Numbered from the stretch's first letter, positions 35,833-44,851 are shown. The stretch: 64,000 bases of DNA from Actinoalloteichus_B caeruleus (GCF_000718005.1 NZ_JODV01000014.1); one strand, 5' to 3'. Notes: generated from the sequence alone by a model not told the origin. A program made the numbers and translations.

Positions 35833-36149
35833 TGACGGAACAGACCTCGGACCACGGCGGGCGCGAGTCGCGGGCCTTCGTGCCCACCCACCGCGCCGCC
35901 CGGTACGCCAAACAACTCACCAACCACTTCGGCCACCGGGTCGACGCGGAGTGGAACGAACCGGTGGGGACGGTGCGTTTCGGCGAGGGCGGCGTCGCGG
36001 TCCTCACCGCGGAGGAGGGTGGGCTGCGCATGGTGGCCACCGCCCCCGGCGCCGACGGGCTCGCGACCGTCGAACGCGTCGTCGGCGATCATCTCGTCCG
36101 GTTCGCCACCCAGGACGAACTGCGGGTGGAGTGGGTGCGCACACCCTGA
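35832..36149 (+). CDS. DUF2218 domain-containing protein, predicted iron-regulated
   Basis: Protein of 105 aa, normal length for DUF2218. Recognisable segments: THRAARYAKQLTNHFGHRV, then GTVRFGEGGVAVLTAEEGGLRMVATA and VERVVGDHLVRFATQDELRVEW. Members of this family occur near siderophore and iron-uptake genes, but the biochemical role is unknown. Here there is no siderophore gene nearby; the only iron link is the putative iron box over the promoter. ATG start, no Shine-Dalgarno, probably leaderless. Confidence 0.75.
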   Translation: MTEQTSDHGGRESRAFVPTHRAARYAKQLTNHFGHRVDAEWNEPVGTVRFGEGGVAVLTAEEGGLRMVATAPGADGLATVERVVGDHLVRFATQDELRVEWVRTP

Positions 36150-36289
36150 CACCCGGGCCCACCCCACGACCAGGACGCCCACGACCGCGCGGGGTGACCC
36201 CGTCGAGAACACGCGGAGCGCAGGGCCCGAGCCCAGGCCCGGCGGGGACCGGTGCGGCCCGCCGCGTGCGGCGCTCCGGGAACGCGTTG
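36150..36289. other. Non-coding stretch downstream of DUF2218
   Basis: GC-rich, no gene or structure recognised. It separates the iron-box gene from the decayed patch on the minus strand. Confidence 0.3.
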
Positions 36290-36613
36290 GCGCGGACGGG
36301 CAGCTCCACTCGATGACTGCGACGGTGAGGGGGCCGGGCACGGTCAGGGCCTCGGCGGGGACGGTGATGGTGGTGGTGCGCCCGCCGGCAGCGCCGGGCC
36401 GACCACGTGGGGACGCCGTGGTCGGCCGCTGGCATCGGCATCGCCCAGGTGACCGTGCTGGTGTGCTGTGGCGGTGCCCCACCACGAGGAGACCTCGACG
36501 CCTGATGCTCCGACGCTGAGGACGGTCGTGAACTGGTCCAGGACGGCTTCGTAGGACCGCGTGGAGGCGGGCGGGCAGTGGGGCACGGTGGAGGGCTCGG
36601 GGAAGGAGGCCAT
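36290..36613 (-). pseudogene. Frameshifted small protein of unknown family
   Basis: From ATG 36613 the minus strand has coding-like codon use: YEAVLDQFTTVLSVGASGVE, then SSWWGTATAHQHGHLGDAD. Near a GGTGGTGGTG run (36368-36378) the sense-like reading moves to another frame, TITVPAEALTVPGPLTVAV, then IEWSCPSAP. A single indel would join the two, giving about 110 aa. Its start is 45 bp downstream of the three-helix membrane protein gene on the same strand, so they may have formed one operon. Family not recognised; a sequencing error is an alternative to decay. Confidence 0.3.
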
Positions 36614-36658
36614 TCGATGGGCGGATCGGCCCGGCCGCCGAGAGCGACCGGCCCCTGG

Positions 36659-37150
36659 TCAGAGGGTGGCGAGCGCGGTGCCGGTGACGATGAGGGCCAG
36701 CTGCACGGCGACGGCGACCGTCGCCGCGCGGAGCAGGCGGTACCTGGCGACGCCGATGCGGGCGCGGACGGCGGCCTTCTCGGCGATATGCCGCACCGGA
36801 TCGCTCACCGTGGCCTGCCAGCGAGCGATCGTCTCCTCCGGCGTCTCCCGCACCAGCCGTAACCAACCAACGGGCGCGGTGGTGCGCAGGCGGGGCGCGG
36901 TGATCCACAGGAGCCCCGCGTAGACGAGGACGCCGACGGCGGACGCGGCGACGAGGGTGAGGGTGGCGAGCGGCGCGGTGGGCGCGTGGTCGAGGGACAG
37001 CCAGGATGCGCCGGCGGCCGCAGCGGACAGGGCGAGGTGGGTCCTCCGCAGCTTCGCGGCACGGGTGGCGGCGTCGTACGGCGCCCGGTTGGCGTCGGCG
37101 AGTTCTTCGCGGGCCAGCCTCATCACAGCGTCGTCGGGCGTGGTGGTCAT
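36659..37150 (-). CDS. Small membrane protein with three predicted helices, unknown function
   Basis: Protein of 163 aa. A charged N-terminal part (about 1-37) leads to two closely spaced membrane helices (about 38-56 and 62-84), then a helical soluble stretch of about 50 residues with many Arg and Glu, and a third helix at the C-terminus (about 140-161) preceded by ARIGVARYRLLRAA. Two helices, a soluble segment and one helix, with basic residues before the last, resembles the topology of small membrane effectors in Pycsar/CBASS-like systems, but I see no diagnostic motif and no cyclase next to it, so this is not asserted. ATG 37150 is preceded by GGAG. Confidence 0.55.
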   Translation of the reverse strand: MTTTPDDAVMRLAREELADANRAPYDAATRAAKLRRTHLALSAAAAGASWLSLDHAPTAPLATLTLVAASAVGVLVYAGLLWITAPRLRTTAPVGWLRLVRETPEETIARWQATVSDPVRHIAEKAAVRARIGVARYRLLRAATVAVAVQLALIVTGTALATL

Positions 37151-37955
37151 GGGGTCTCCAGTCGGGTGAGGTGGTTGATCGCCCCGGTGGGCTCGCGTCG
37201 TCAGCGGGCCCCCGTCACGTCACGAGTCCGGTGAGCCGAGAGCCGCCGTGGATGGCGCGGGCGTGGTGCGCGCGTCGCACGTGGAGCGGACGAGCCTGTC
37301 GGGGCCGGGCTTCGACGTCGCTCGAGAGCTCGGGGCACGCCTCGGCGTCACGGGATCCACGGCCAGGCGGACGGAGGTGCGTGGCCCGACCCAGGGCGTC
37401 GCGGCGTGGGGTCGCTCGGTGCGGACGGCGGCGACGAGCGTCCCGCGCCAGAGGACGACCCTCCGGGACGACTCCAGCACCTGACCCCGCATCGCCGTCC
37501 CGCTGCCCCCGAGGGTCCGGGACACCAGCGACGACGATCACCCGGGTCAGGCGGGCGTCGGGTCCGGGGGCGGGTCGGATGGGGGGTGGTCGCTCCGACC
37601 CGCATGGCGGCGGAGCGACGGTCGACCGGCGGGCCACTGGACCACCTCCGGGGTCGGGGCGAGCGGTCCGACCCGGCCGCCGAGCGCGTTACCGTACCGA
37701 CTCCACCCGGCCCTTCGCGTGATCCGCCGAGTCACATCACGTCGAGGGGCCTCGACGAGGTGTTCGGGGTGGGCGCCGCGGCGCGCCATCGTCACGCGCG
37801 CCACCGGAGGGGGCGCTACCTGATCCGCGTGGCGATCGGTGGGGAGCTGACCGAGCACGCCCACATCGACACCAGGTGGGCCGAGCCGATCGCCGCCGCG
37901 GAGGCGGAGTCGGGGGCGGAGGCGGCGCCGACCTGACGGACCGCCGTGGCCAGGG
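37151..37955. other. 805-bp region, possibly decayed coding sequence
   Basis: No intact gene recognised. Short frames with high third-position GC appear on both strands (for example plus strand 37248-37484 and minus strand 37220-37525), and apparent coding sense shifts between frames, as in decayed genes. The right end encodes an orphan plus-strand fragment (RYLIRVAIGGELTEHAHIDT) that stops at 37936. Confidence 0.3.
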
Positions 37956-38966
37956 TCAGCGGATGCGGATGGTGTCGTCGGTGACCCGGTTCATCACCAC
38001 GGTCTCGGCGTCCTCGGGGTTCCCGCCGTCGGGGCCGCCGTCGGGCGTCGAGCCCTCCCGCTCCTGACGCTTCTTCGTGAAGTGCCGGTCGACCAGGATC
38101 AGCGCGACGACCATCCCGGCACCGAGGAGGGTGACCGGTACCACCCCCAACCAGTCGGCGTCGGGTGCCAGCATGGCGCGGTCCTCGTCCTGCCACGGCC
38201 ACAGCGCCCGCAGCGCCCCGATCATGACGCCGGTCATCACGGCGAGGGTGGCCTGGTGGCGGTGCTTCAACAGGTACTGGAGCGTCTTCACGAAGACCCC
38301 GAGGCCCAGGATCGCGCCCAGCATGAAGGTCCCGACGTAGGGCAGGTCCCGGGCGTTCAACGCCTCGAGCGTGGGCTCGTAGAGCCCGAAGATCATCAGC
38401 AGGAAGGCACCGGAGAGGCCGGGCATCACCAGGCCGCAGATCGCGATCGCCGCGGCCAGTCCGACCAGCCACAGCGGGGGGGACGTCTGGGTGCCGGCGG
38501 GCAGCCCCGTGACGATCCACCCGACGGCGATCCCCAGCGGCAGCAACGCCCAGTCCAGCGGGCGGCGGATACCGCCCATCGCGAGGATCGGGATCGCCAC
38601 CGAGGCCCCGACCATCCCGATGAACAGCGCCCTGGCCCCCACCGGGTAGTCCTCGATCAGCCCGGGCACGACCCGAGCCGCGGTGAGCAGCGCGAGGACC
38701 ATGCCGGCGAGGATGCCGACGACCAGCGGCACGTCGATGCGCGCCGCCTCCTCCTTGGCCCGTTGCCCGCCCCGCCCCCGGGGAAGATCGCTGGCCGCGA
38801 GCTTGACCGCGCTCATGAGGTGGCCGGCGGCGTCGATGAGGCGTTCGTAGACACCGACGACCAGCGCCACCGTCCCGCCGCTGACCCCTGGGACCACCTC
38901 CACCGTTCCGATGGCGGCACCGCGGGCGAGGTTGAGCGGGGTCTGCTTCCAGCTGTGTGCGGACAC
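37956..38966 (-). CDS. DUF368 family protein, predicted polyprenyl-phosphate transporter (PopT type)
   Basis: Protein of 336 aa with about eight membrane segments. Two family-defining repeats are visible: GAAIGTVEVVPGVSGGTVALVVGVYERLI near residue 17 and MPGLSGAFLLMIFGLYEPTLEAL near 195, each with the PG(V/L)SG(G/A) motif in a re-entrant position. DUF368 proteins (PopT) were identified as undecaprenyl-phosphate translocases that recycle the lipid carrier for cell-wall synthesis; assignment here is by family. The C-terminal 50 residues are charged and soluble. GTG 38966 with TACCGT 7 nt upstream suggests a leaderless mRNA. Confidence 0.88.
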   Translation of the reverse strand: MSAHSWKQTPLNLARGAAIGTVEVVPGVSGGTVALVVGVYERLIDAAGHLMSAVKLAASDLPRGRGGQRAKEEAARIDVPLVVGILAGMVLALLTAARVVPGLIEDYPVGARALFIGMVGASVAIPILAMGGIRRPLDWALLPLGIAVGWIVTGLPAGTQTSPPLWLVGLAAAIAICGLVMPGLSGAFLLMIFGLYEPTLEALNARDLPYVGTFMLGAILGLGVFVKTLQYLLKHRHQATLAVMTGVMIGALRALWPWQDEDRAMLAPDADWLGVVPVTLLGAGMVVALILVDRHFTKKRQEREGSTPDGGPDGGNPEDAETVVMNRVTDDTIRIR

Positions 38967-39127
38967 GTCTGAAACGGTAACGGTTCCCTGGACACTCCAG
39001 ACACCCGGTAGGACGATCATCGCGACGTCGAGCCGGTGCGGAACACCCCGAACCGGCTCGTTCGCGGGACTTTCGTCACTCCGCGTGCCGGATCACCGCG
39101 CGGAATCCGCCCACCTCCACGTCCGGG

Positions 39128-40072
39128 TTACTCGGCGACCCGCAGCAGCCCCTCCTGCACGACCGTGCACACGAGGTTGCCCGACCGGTCGAAGAACCGC
39201 CCGGTGGCCAGGCCCCGAGCGCCGGAGGCGCTCGGGGAGGCGCAGTCGTACAGCAGCCAGTCGTCCGCCCGGAAGGGGCGGTGGAACCACATGGCGTGGT
39301 CCAGGCTGGCCCCCGCGACCTCGTCCAGGCTCCAGTACACGCCGTGGCGGGCCAGTACCGAGTCCAACAGGGTGAGGTCGGACACGTAAGCCAGCAGGCA
39401 GACGTGCAGCACCTGGTCGTCGGGCAGCTGACCGTGCGCCCGCATCCACACCCGGTTGTCGGCGGTGCGCGGTCCGGTCTCCCGCGACACCCAGGGCGGG
39501 TCGGTGACGTAGCGGATGTCGAAGGGCCGGGGAGCCTGGCCGTGGATGCCGATGCGGCCCCGGTAGGGCGCCACCCGCTCGGCGAGGGTCGGCAGCGACT
39601 CCGGCTCCGGGACGCCAGCCGGCATCTCGTCGGCGTGCTCGATCCCGTCCTCCCGGACCTGGAAGGAGGCCGACAGCGAGAAGATCGCCTTGCCGTGCTG
39701 GATGGCGACCACCCGGCGGGTGGTGAACGAGCGGCCGTCCCGGATGCGGTCCACCTCGTAGACGATCGGAACGCGGGGATCGCCGCCCCGGATGAAGTAG
39801 GCGTGCAGCGAGTGCACCCCGCGATCGGCGGGCACGGTCCTGCTGGCCGCGACGAGGGCCTGCCCGGCGACCTGGCCCCCGAAGACCCGGACGGGTGACT
39901 CGGCCGGGCTCACGCCCCGGAACAGGTTCTCCTCGATGCGCTCCAGGTCCAGCAACGCCACCACCCGGTCGAGGACGGGCTGCCCGTAGGGCACCCCGTC
40001 CGGATCGAGGGGCACCGCCCCCGCGGTGGTACCGGCGGGGTCCTCCGCCGCTGCGCGCGCCATCTCGGTCAT
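39128..40072 (-). CDS. tesB: Acyl-CoA thioesterase II
   Basis: Protein of 314 aa with the double-hotdog fold. The first hotdog shows RGVSPAESPVRVFGGQVAGQALVAA and VHSLHAYFIRGGD; the second contains LAYVSDLTLLDSVLARHG with the family Asp, ASLDHAMWFHRPFRADDWLLYD and GRFFDRSGNLVCTVVQEGLLR. TesB hydrolyses medium- and long-chain acyl-CoAs. ATG 40072, TAGGGT 6 nt upstream and no Shine-Dalgarno: leaderless. It follows pyk on the same strand after 69 bp. Confidence 0.94.
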   Translation of the reverse strand: MTEMARAAAEDPAGTTAGAVPLDPDGVPYGQPVLDRVVALLDLERIEENLFRGVSPAESPVRVFGGQVAGQALVAASRTVPADRGVHSLHAYFIRGGDPRVPIVYEVDRIRDGRSFTTRRVVAIQHGKAIFSLSASFQVREDGIEHADEMPAGVPEPESLPTLAERVAPYRGRIGIHGQAPRPFDIRYVTDPPWVSRETGPRTADNRVWMRAHGQLPDDQVLHVCLLAYVSDLTLLDSVLARHGVYWSLDEVAGASLDHAMWFHRPFRADDWLLYDCASPSASGARGLATGRFFDRSGNLVCTVVQEGLLRVAE

Positions 40073-40140
40073 CCACCAACCCTACGATGACGCGGGCAGC
40101 GACAAGGATTCTGAGCACACTCAGCTACCAGTGAGCCTAC

Positions 40141-41565
40141 TCACGCATGGTCTTCCTCGCCCAGTCGGTGGACTCGAATCAGGTTTGTCGAACCGACCGT
40201 GCCGGGAGGGGAGCCGGCGACGATCACGACCAGGTCGCCCCGCTGATACCGACCGAGCGACAGCATCGCCTGGTCGACCTGCTTCACCATCCGGTCGGTC
40301 GAGTCCACCTTCGGCACCAGGAAGGTCTCGGTGCCCCAGGTCATGCTCAGCTGCCGACGCACGGCCTCCTCCGGGGTGAAGGCGAGCAGCGGGAGGTGGG
40401 TGTGCAACCGGGCCAGCCGGCGCACCGTGTCACCGGACTGGGTGAAGGCGACAAGCGCCTTGGCGTTGAGCCGCTCACCGATGTCCCGAGCCGCGTAGGA
40501 GATGACGCCCCGCTTGGTCCTGGGCACGTGCGACAGCGGCGGCACGGCGGTCGACTCGTGTTCCACCGCGCGGACGATCCTGGCCATCGTCTCGACCGTC
40601 TGGACCGGGTAGCGCCCCACGCTGGTCTCGCCCGAGAGCATCACCGCATCGGTGCCGTCGAGCACGGCGTTGGCGACGTCCGAGGTCTCCGCCCGGGTGG
40701 GCCGGGAGTTGCTGATCATCGAGTCCAGCATCTGGGTCGCCACGATGACCGGCTTGGCGTTCTCCCTGGCGATCTGGATGGCCCGCTTCTGCACGAGGGG
40801 GACCTGCTCCAACGGCAGTTCGACGCCGAGGTCCCCCCGGGCGACCATCACGCCGTCGAAGGCGAGGACGATCGCCTCCAGGTTGTCGACCGCCTCCGGC
40901 TTCTCCAGCTTGGCCACCACCGGCAGCCGGCCGGAACCGACCCGGTCCATGACCTGGTGCGCCTGGTCGATGTCGGCGGGAGACCGGACGAAGGACATCG
41001 CGATGAAGTCCACACCGAGGCTGAGGGCGAACTCCAGGTCGCGGATGTCCTTCTCGGACAGGGCCGGGACGCTCACGTTCATCCCCGGCAGCGACAGCCC
41101 CTTGTTGTCACTGACCGGGCCTCCCTCGGTGACCTCGCACACCACGTCCGAGCCCTCGATGGCCGTGACCACCAGGCCGACCTTGCCGTCGTCGACGAGG
41201 ACGCGGTCACCGACCTTGGCGTCCTCGGCCAGCCCCCGGTAGGTGGTCGAGACCCGGTCGTGGGTGCCGGGCACGTCCTCGACGGTCACCCGGACCGTCT
41301 CCCCGGTGTCCCACTGCACCGGGCCGCTGGCGAACCGCCCCAGCCTGATCTTGGGTCCCTGGAGGTCGGCGAGGATGCCGACCGCGCGACCGCTCGCCTC
41401 CGCCTCCTGGCGGACCAGCTCGTAGATGCGCTTGTGGTCGGCGTGGTCGCCGTGGCTGAAGTTCATCCGCGCCACGTCCATGCCGGCGCCCACCAGCTGC
41501 CTGATCCTGTCGGGACTCGCCGTCGCCGGTCCCATCGTGCATACGATCTTCGCTCGTCTGCTCAC
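40141..41565 (-). CDS. pyk: Pyruvate kinase
   Basis: Protein of 474 aa converting PEP and ADP to pyruvate and ATP. Start SRRAKIVCTMGPATASPDRIRQL, substrate-binding MNFSHGDHADH, metal site VVAKLEKPEAVDNL (active-site Lys), MVARGDLGVE and MLSGETSVGRYPV are all present, with the C-terminal allosteric domain ending GTVGSTNLIRVH. GTG 41565; TAGGCT 8 nt upstream and no Shine-Dalgarno indicate a leaderless mRNA. Downstream tesB may be read from its own promoter as well. Confidence 0.97.
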   Translation of the reverse strand: MSRRAKIVCTMGPATASPDRIRQLVGAGMDVARMNFSHGDHADHKRIYELVRQEAEASGRAVGILADLQGPKIRLGRFASGPVQWDTGETVRVTVEDVPGTHDRVSTTYRGLAEDAKVGDRVLVDDGKVGLVVTAIEGSDVVCEVTEGGPVSDNKGLSLPGMNVSVPALSEKDIRDLEFALSLGVDFIAMSFVRSPADIDQAHQVMDRVGSGRLPVVAKLEKPEAVDNLEAIVLAFDGVMVARGDLGVELPLEQVPLVQKRAIQIARENAKPVIVATQMLDSMISNSRPTRAETSDVANAVLDGTDAVMLSGETSVGRYPVQTVETMARIVRAVEHESTAVPPLSHVPRTKRGVISYAARDIGERLNAKALVAFTQSGDTVRRLARLHTHLPLLAFTPEEAVRRQLSMTWGTETFLVPKVDSTDRMVKQVDQAMLSLGRYQRGDLVVIVAGSPPGTVGSTNLIRVHRLGEEDHA

Positions 41566-41906
41566 GTCTGCGCAGCCTATCCCGCTGGTGGGCACGATTC
41601 CGCACGGCGGAAGCAGATTTGCGGGGCGTGTCGCTCGATCGGGGCGATTCGCCCGGTTGTCGCGCCGCTGTGCCTACTCCCCGCTAGGTGGATTTCCGGT
41701 GGAGCCGGGATCACCCCCCGTCCGGGGACTACGCGAGGTGTGCTGCGAACAGCGGGTCGAGGCCCCTCGGAGACCGCACCCCGGCGACCGCCGGTCGTGG
41801 CAGGGGCCCGTGCCACCGACGCTGTCCGGTTCCGGCCGTCGGCGGTGGGGATGGCCGGCACGGGACGATGGACGTTCGTCCCACCCCCTTCCGGAGGTTC
41901 CACGCC
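41566..41906. other. Divergent promoter region between pyk and the VanZ-like gene
   Basis: No gene in 341 bp. It carries the pyk -10 box TAGGCT (41573-41578, minus strand) and, at the right end, the GGAGG ribosome-binding site of the VanZ-like gene. An ATG at 41868 in the VanZ frame is an alternative start. Confidence 0.4.
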
Positions 41907-42365
41907 GTGCGCCCGTCCGCGATCCCCTTCCCGCTGGCCGTCCTGGTCAGCCTCGTGGTGTTCCTCACACCGGCCTCCGGCGTCCCCTCAGCGCCCCCGG
42001 GAACCGACAAGGTGGTCCACGTGGGGGTTTTCGTGCTGCTCACCGTCACGGGGCTCCTGATGGTGGCCGGGGCGCGGAGTCCTCGGCCCGCGCCGGACCG
42101 GCGGGACGCGTCCCCCACCCACCGGGGGCGCGGCCCGCGCCGCCTGCTCCTGCTCGGTCTCCTCTGCTACGCCTTCGTCGCGGAGGTCCTCCAGGGGCTG
42201 TTGCCCCTGGGGCGGAGCGCGGACTGGGCGGACGCGCTGGCCAACCTCGCCGGTATCGCGCTCGGGGCGGGGGTGTTCCTCCTGTTCGGCCCGAGGAGGC
42301 CGGCGGGTGGGGACCTGGCGGCCGCGCACCCGGCGGAGGACGGTGCCGGCGCCGACCGCGCCTGA
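41907..42365 (+). CDS. VanZ-like family membrane protein
   Basis: Protein of 152 aa. It shows the VanZ pattern: DKVVHVGVFVLLTVTGLLMV, then a loop, AFVAEVLQGLLPLGRSADWADALANLAGIALGAG, where the E-x-x-Q and D-x-x-x-N residues are the conserved VanZ positions. Four membrane helices. VanZ-like proteins are linked to teicoplanin resistance or cell-envelope maintenance, mostly with unknown mechanism. GTG 41907 has GGAGG 10 nt upstream. It has its own promoter region and ends in a strong hairpin. Confidence 0.8.
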   Translation: MRPSAIPFPLAVLVSLVVFLTPASGVPSAPPGTDKVVHVGVFVLLTVTGLLMVAGARSPRPAPDRRDASPTHRGRGPRRLLLLGLLCYAFVAEVLQGLLPLGRSADWADALANLAGIALGAGVFLLFGPRRPAGGDLAAAHPAEDGAGADRA

Positions 42366-42376
42366 ACGACACGGAT

Positions 42377-42409
42377 CCCGGGCGGCCCCCTCCTCGGGGG
42401 CCGCCCGGG
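42377..42409. terminator. Bidirectional terminator between VanZ-like and M28 genes
   Basis: CCCGGGCGGCCCCC (42377-42390) and GGGGGCCGCCCGGG (42396-42409) are perfect 14-bp complements with a 5-nt loop, between convergent genes. Confidence 0.8.
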
Positions 42410-42417
42410 TCGGTGTG

Positions 42418-43800
42418 TCAGCGCCGGTAGCGGGCCACCTCGTAGGTGGCGGCGCCGACCAGCTCCAGGGACACCCGCAACCGCTCCAGCGAGATGTTGC
42501 GGTCGATGGTGTCCTCGGGCGTGTGGTAGATGGGCTCCAGCAGCGCCGGCCCCGCCTCGCCTCGCCAGCTGAAGTTCGCCGCCGCGATGCCCCGCTCGTG
42601 GAACGGCACGTGGTCGCTCGATCCGCGCGCGGTGGGCCCGGACACGTGGGGGACGTAGCCGAGGCGGGCGGCCGCCTCGGCGACCCCCTGGGTCGTCAGG
42701 TTGTCCTCACCGTCGACTGACAGCAACCAGTAGCGGTTGGCCGGGTCGTGGCTGGTGGCCACCATGTCGTTCTGGAAGCACCCGCTGATCCTGGCCGCCT
42801 CGGCGTCGCTGAGCTGGTTGACGTAGTAGCGGGAACCGATGAGCCCCTGCTCCTCGGAGCCCCAGAGCGCGAACCGGACGGTGTGCTGGGTGGGCAGGCT
42901 GCGGAAGACCCTGGCGAGTTCCAGGCAGAGCGCGGTACCGCTGCCGTCGTCGTTGGCGCCCGGCGATCCGGGCACGCTGTCGTAGTGGGCGGTGACCATC
43001 ACCACCGGCGCGGTGGCGGGAGAACCGATCGTTGCCGGCCGCTCGGCGAGGACGTTGTACGAGGTGAGGTCGGAGTGCCGGGTCAACACCGCGCGCAGCC
43101 GCACCGGGCCCGCCGCCAGCCGCTGCCGCAACCACTCGCCGTGGGCCTGGGCGAGTCCCAGCACCGGGATGGGCACCTGGTTGGAGAGGCTGGGCACGAA
43201 GCAGCCGGCCTTGCGGTCGGGCGTGGCCGAGGCCGCCACCAGCAGCACACCGGTCGCGCCCCGCTCCACGGCGGTCCGGACCTGGGCCTCCCGGTTGGCC
43301 GTGGTGTGGTCCACGAGGACCAGGCCGCCGGTGAACCCGGCGGGGTAGTCGGCCTCGGTGCCCGCACCGACGTCGACGACGCCCCCCTCGACCTCGACGT
43401 CCAGCGGTCCCTGCGCCGAGGCGCTGGTCTGCCAGCGCTCCCCGTCGGGCAGGACCACGTCGGCCAGGTACTTGTCCGCCACCGCGAAGGGCTGTTGGGT
43501 GACCTGGTAGCCGAGGTCCTCGAACACCCGCGCGGCGTAGTTCGCGGCCCTGTGCTCGGACTCGGTGCCGCCGATCCTGGGACCGATGTCCTCGCTGAGG
43601 TGGCGGATGTGCTCGAGCGCGCGCCGGGCGTCCACCCGCGCGGCGATGGCCTTGTCCCCCGGGGTCAGGTTGGGCGCGCCCGGGGCGCCGGTCCGGTGCC
43701 GGTTGGTGGCGGCCATCGCCTGCGATGACAGCCCGACCGAGGCGAAGGCGGCGAGCGCGAGGGCTCCACCCAACAGATCACGGCGCTTGAACGCGGACAT
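42418..43800 (-). CDS. Tat-exported M28 family metallopeptidase (aminopeptidase)
   Basis: Protein of 460 aa. Signal: SAFKRRDLLGGALALAAFAS ending near AMAA, a twin-arginine leader. An inserted PA domain (about 115-245) precedes and interrupts the zinc peptidase core, whose ligands appear as TAHYDSVPGSPGANDDGSG (His, Asp), WGSEEQGLIGS (Glu pair), FQNDMVA and a late SSDHVPFHERGI His. This layout is that of aminopeptidase S/leucine aminopeptidase secreted by actinomycetes, removing N-terminal residues from extracellular peptides. ATG 43800 has AAAGGAG upstream. Upstream is a 1-kb region with a 12-bp palindrome. Confidence 0.9.
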   Translation of the reverse strand: MSAFKRRDLLGGALALAAFASVGLSSQAMAATNRHRTGAPGAPNLTPGDKAIAARVDARRALEHIRHLSEDIGPRIGGTESEHRAANYAARVFEDLGYQVTQQPFAVADKYLADVVLPDGERWQTSASAQGPLDVEVEGGVVDVGAGTEADYPAGFTGGLVLVDHTTANREAQVRTAVERGATGVLLVAASATPDRKAGCFVPSLSNQVPIPVLGLAQAHGEWLRQRLAAGPVRLRAVLTRHSDLTSYNVLAERPATIGSPATAPVVMVTAHYDSVPGSPGANDDGSGTALCLELARVFRSLPTQHTVRFALWGSEEQGLIGSRYYVNQLSDAEAARISGCFQNDMVATSHDPANRYWLLSVDGEDNLTTQGVAEAAARLGYVPHVSGPTARGSSDHVPFHERGIAAANFSWRGEAGPALLEPIYHTPEDTIDRNISLERLRVSLELVGAATYEVARYRR

Positions 43801-44850
43801 CCAGCCACTCCTTTGTCCAGGGCAGCAACGGAACACGGCGATTTCGTTCCGTAACTGATTCACCACAACGTGTGAAGCGCGCTTCGCTGATTCCGGAGAT
43901 TACGTGTGGTTTCTGTGATGAACAAGTGGCAGAGATCTCGAAATGATTCCCGATCGGTGTCCTTCGCGTCCCCTGTCGGGTGATCCAGTTTGGCAACGAT
44001 CCACCTACGGGGTCCCACGGTGAACCCAGCCGGAAGACACGGCCGGAGGGCGGCCGCTTCCACCGAGGACGGGGGCGGGAACCGGATGCGCGGTCGACCA
44101 CCCCGCCGCGTTCGCCCCCCGAGCCGCCGCCCGACATCGGATGACGGTTCCCGCCGGTCAGGAAGCCGGACAGGGCCAGGGACCGGGACGAAAGGCGGAA
44201 CGGGGAACCCGGGCGCCGGCTCCCCCGGGCACGGTGGCCCGTCCCGGGCGCGCGGCCACCCGGACCGCACCGGCAACCCCGACCCGGCCGACCTCGGGCA
44301 CGGCTCGCCTCATCCGCCCCTCCGCACGAGCCGGCACCCCAGGTGTGGCGGGAGCCGTCGGCGCGGGAACTCGCGTCGCGACCGGGTGCGCTGGCCGGAA
44401 GAGGCCGCTCGCCCCGTCCGATGCGAACGGCCGACCGCCACCCGTCCTCGGGTCACGGGGGACCTCGAACCAGCCTTGGTCACCGCGAGCGGTGCTCCCT
44501 GGTACCTCGGCGCGTCAGGGAGCCGCCGGTCGGCGTTCGGGACCGGGTGCACCCGGAGTTCGGGCCCACCAGTCCGGGAACGACGCGTTCCGGCGCCGAA
44601 GGACCAGCACCGTCGGCACCGTTCAGCCGGACCGTCCCCGCCGTGAGCCTCCCCGCACCCGCTGCCCCGCGACCGGCCCGGACCGATCCGGTTCCGTGTT
44701 CCGCCCGGCAGGTGCCGGGGACCGCCGACCAGCGAGCGGCAAGCGCCCCCGGGTCCCACGGCGTTCGGCCGCCCACCTCGGCGGTATCTGCCCGACGGCG
44801 GCGGACCGCGACCTCGATGTCAGGAACGGGGCAACGGACCGGGACAAGTA
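43801..44850. other. 1-kb region without gene, upstream of the M28 peptidase gene
   Basis: The part next to the peptidase (43801-43990) is relatively AT-rich and looks like its promoter; it includes the perfect palindrome GAAGCGCGCTTC (43874-43885). The rest (44000-44850) is very GC-rich with Arg/Pro/Gly-rich open frames on both strands that match no family, so I treat it as non-coding or decayed. Confidence 0.35.
43874..43885. promoter_or_regulatory. 12-bp palindrome upstream of the M28 gene
   Basis: GAAGCGCGCTTC is perfectly self-complementary and lies 74 bp upstream of the peptidase start in an otherwise AT-richer promoter-like region. Candidate operator; regulator unknown. Confidence 0.35.
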
Positions 44851-44851
44851 A

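Noticed and set aside
36659..37150. Assignment of the three-helix protein as a Pycsar/CBASS membrane effector
   Set aside because: Topology is compatible, but there is no adjacent cyclase, no diagnostic motif, and small membrane proteins of this layout are common. Kept only as a possibility.
40147..42060. 637-codon plus-strand open frame across pyk
   Set aside because: Antisense shadow of pyruvate kinase extended into the intergenic region; no domain resemblance.
44141..44851. Plus-strand 236-codon frame as a gene
   Set aside because: Arg/Pro/Gly-rich translation without hydrophobic core, no ribosome-binding site, competing open frames on the other strand.
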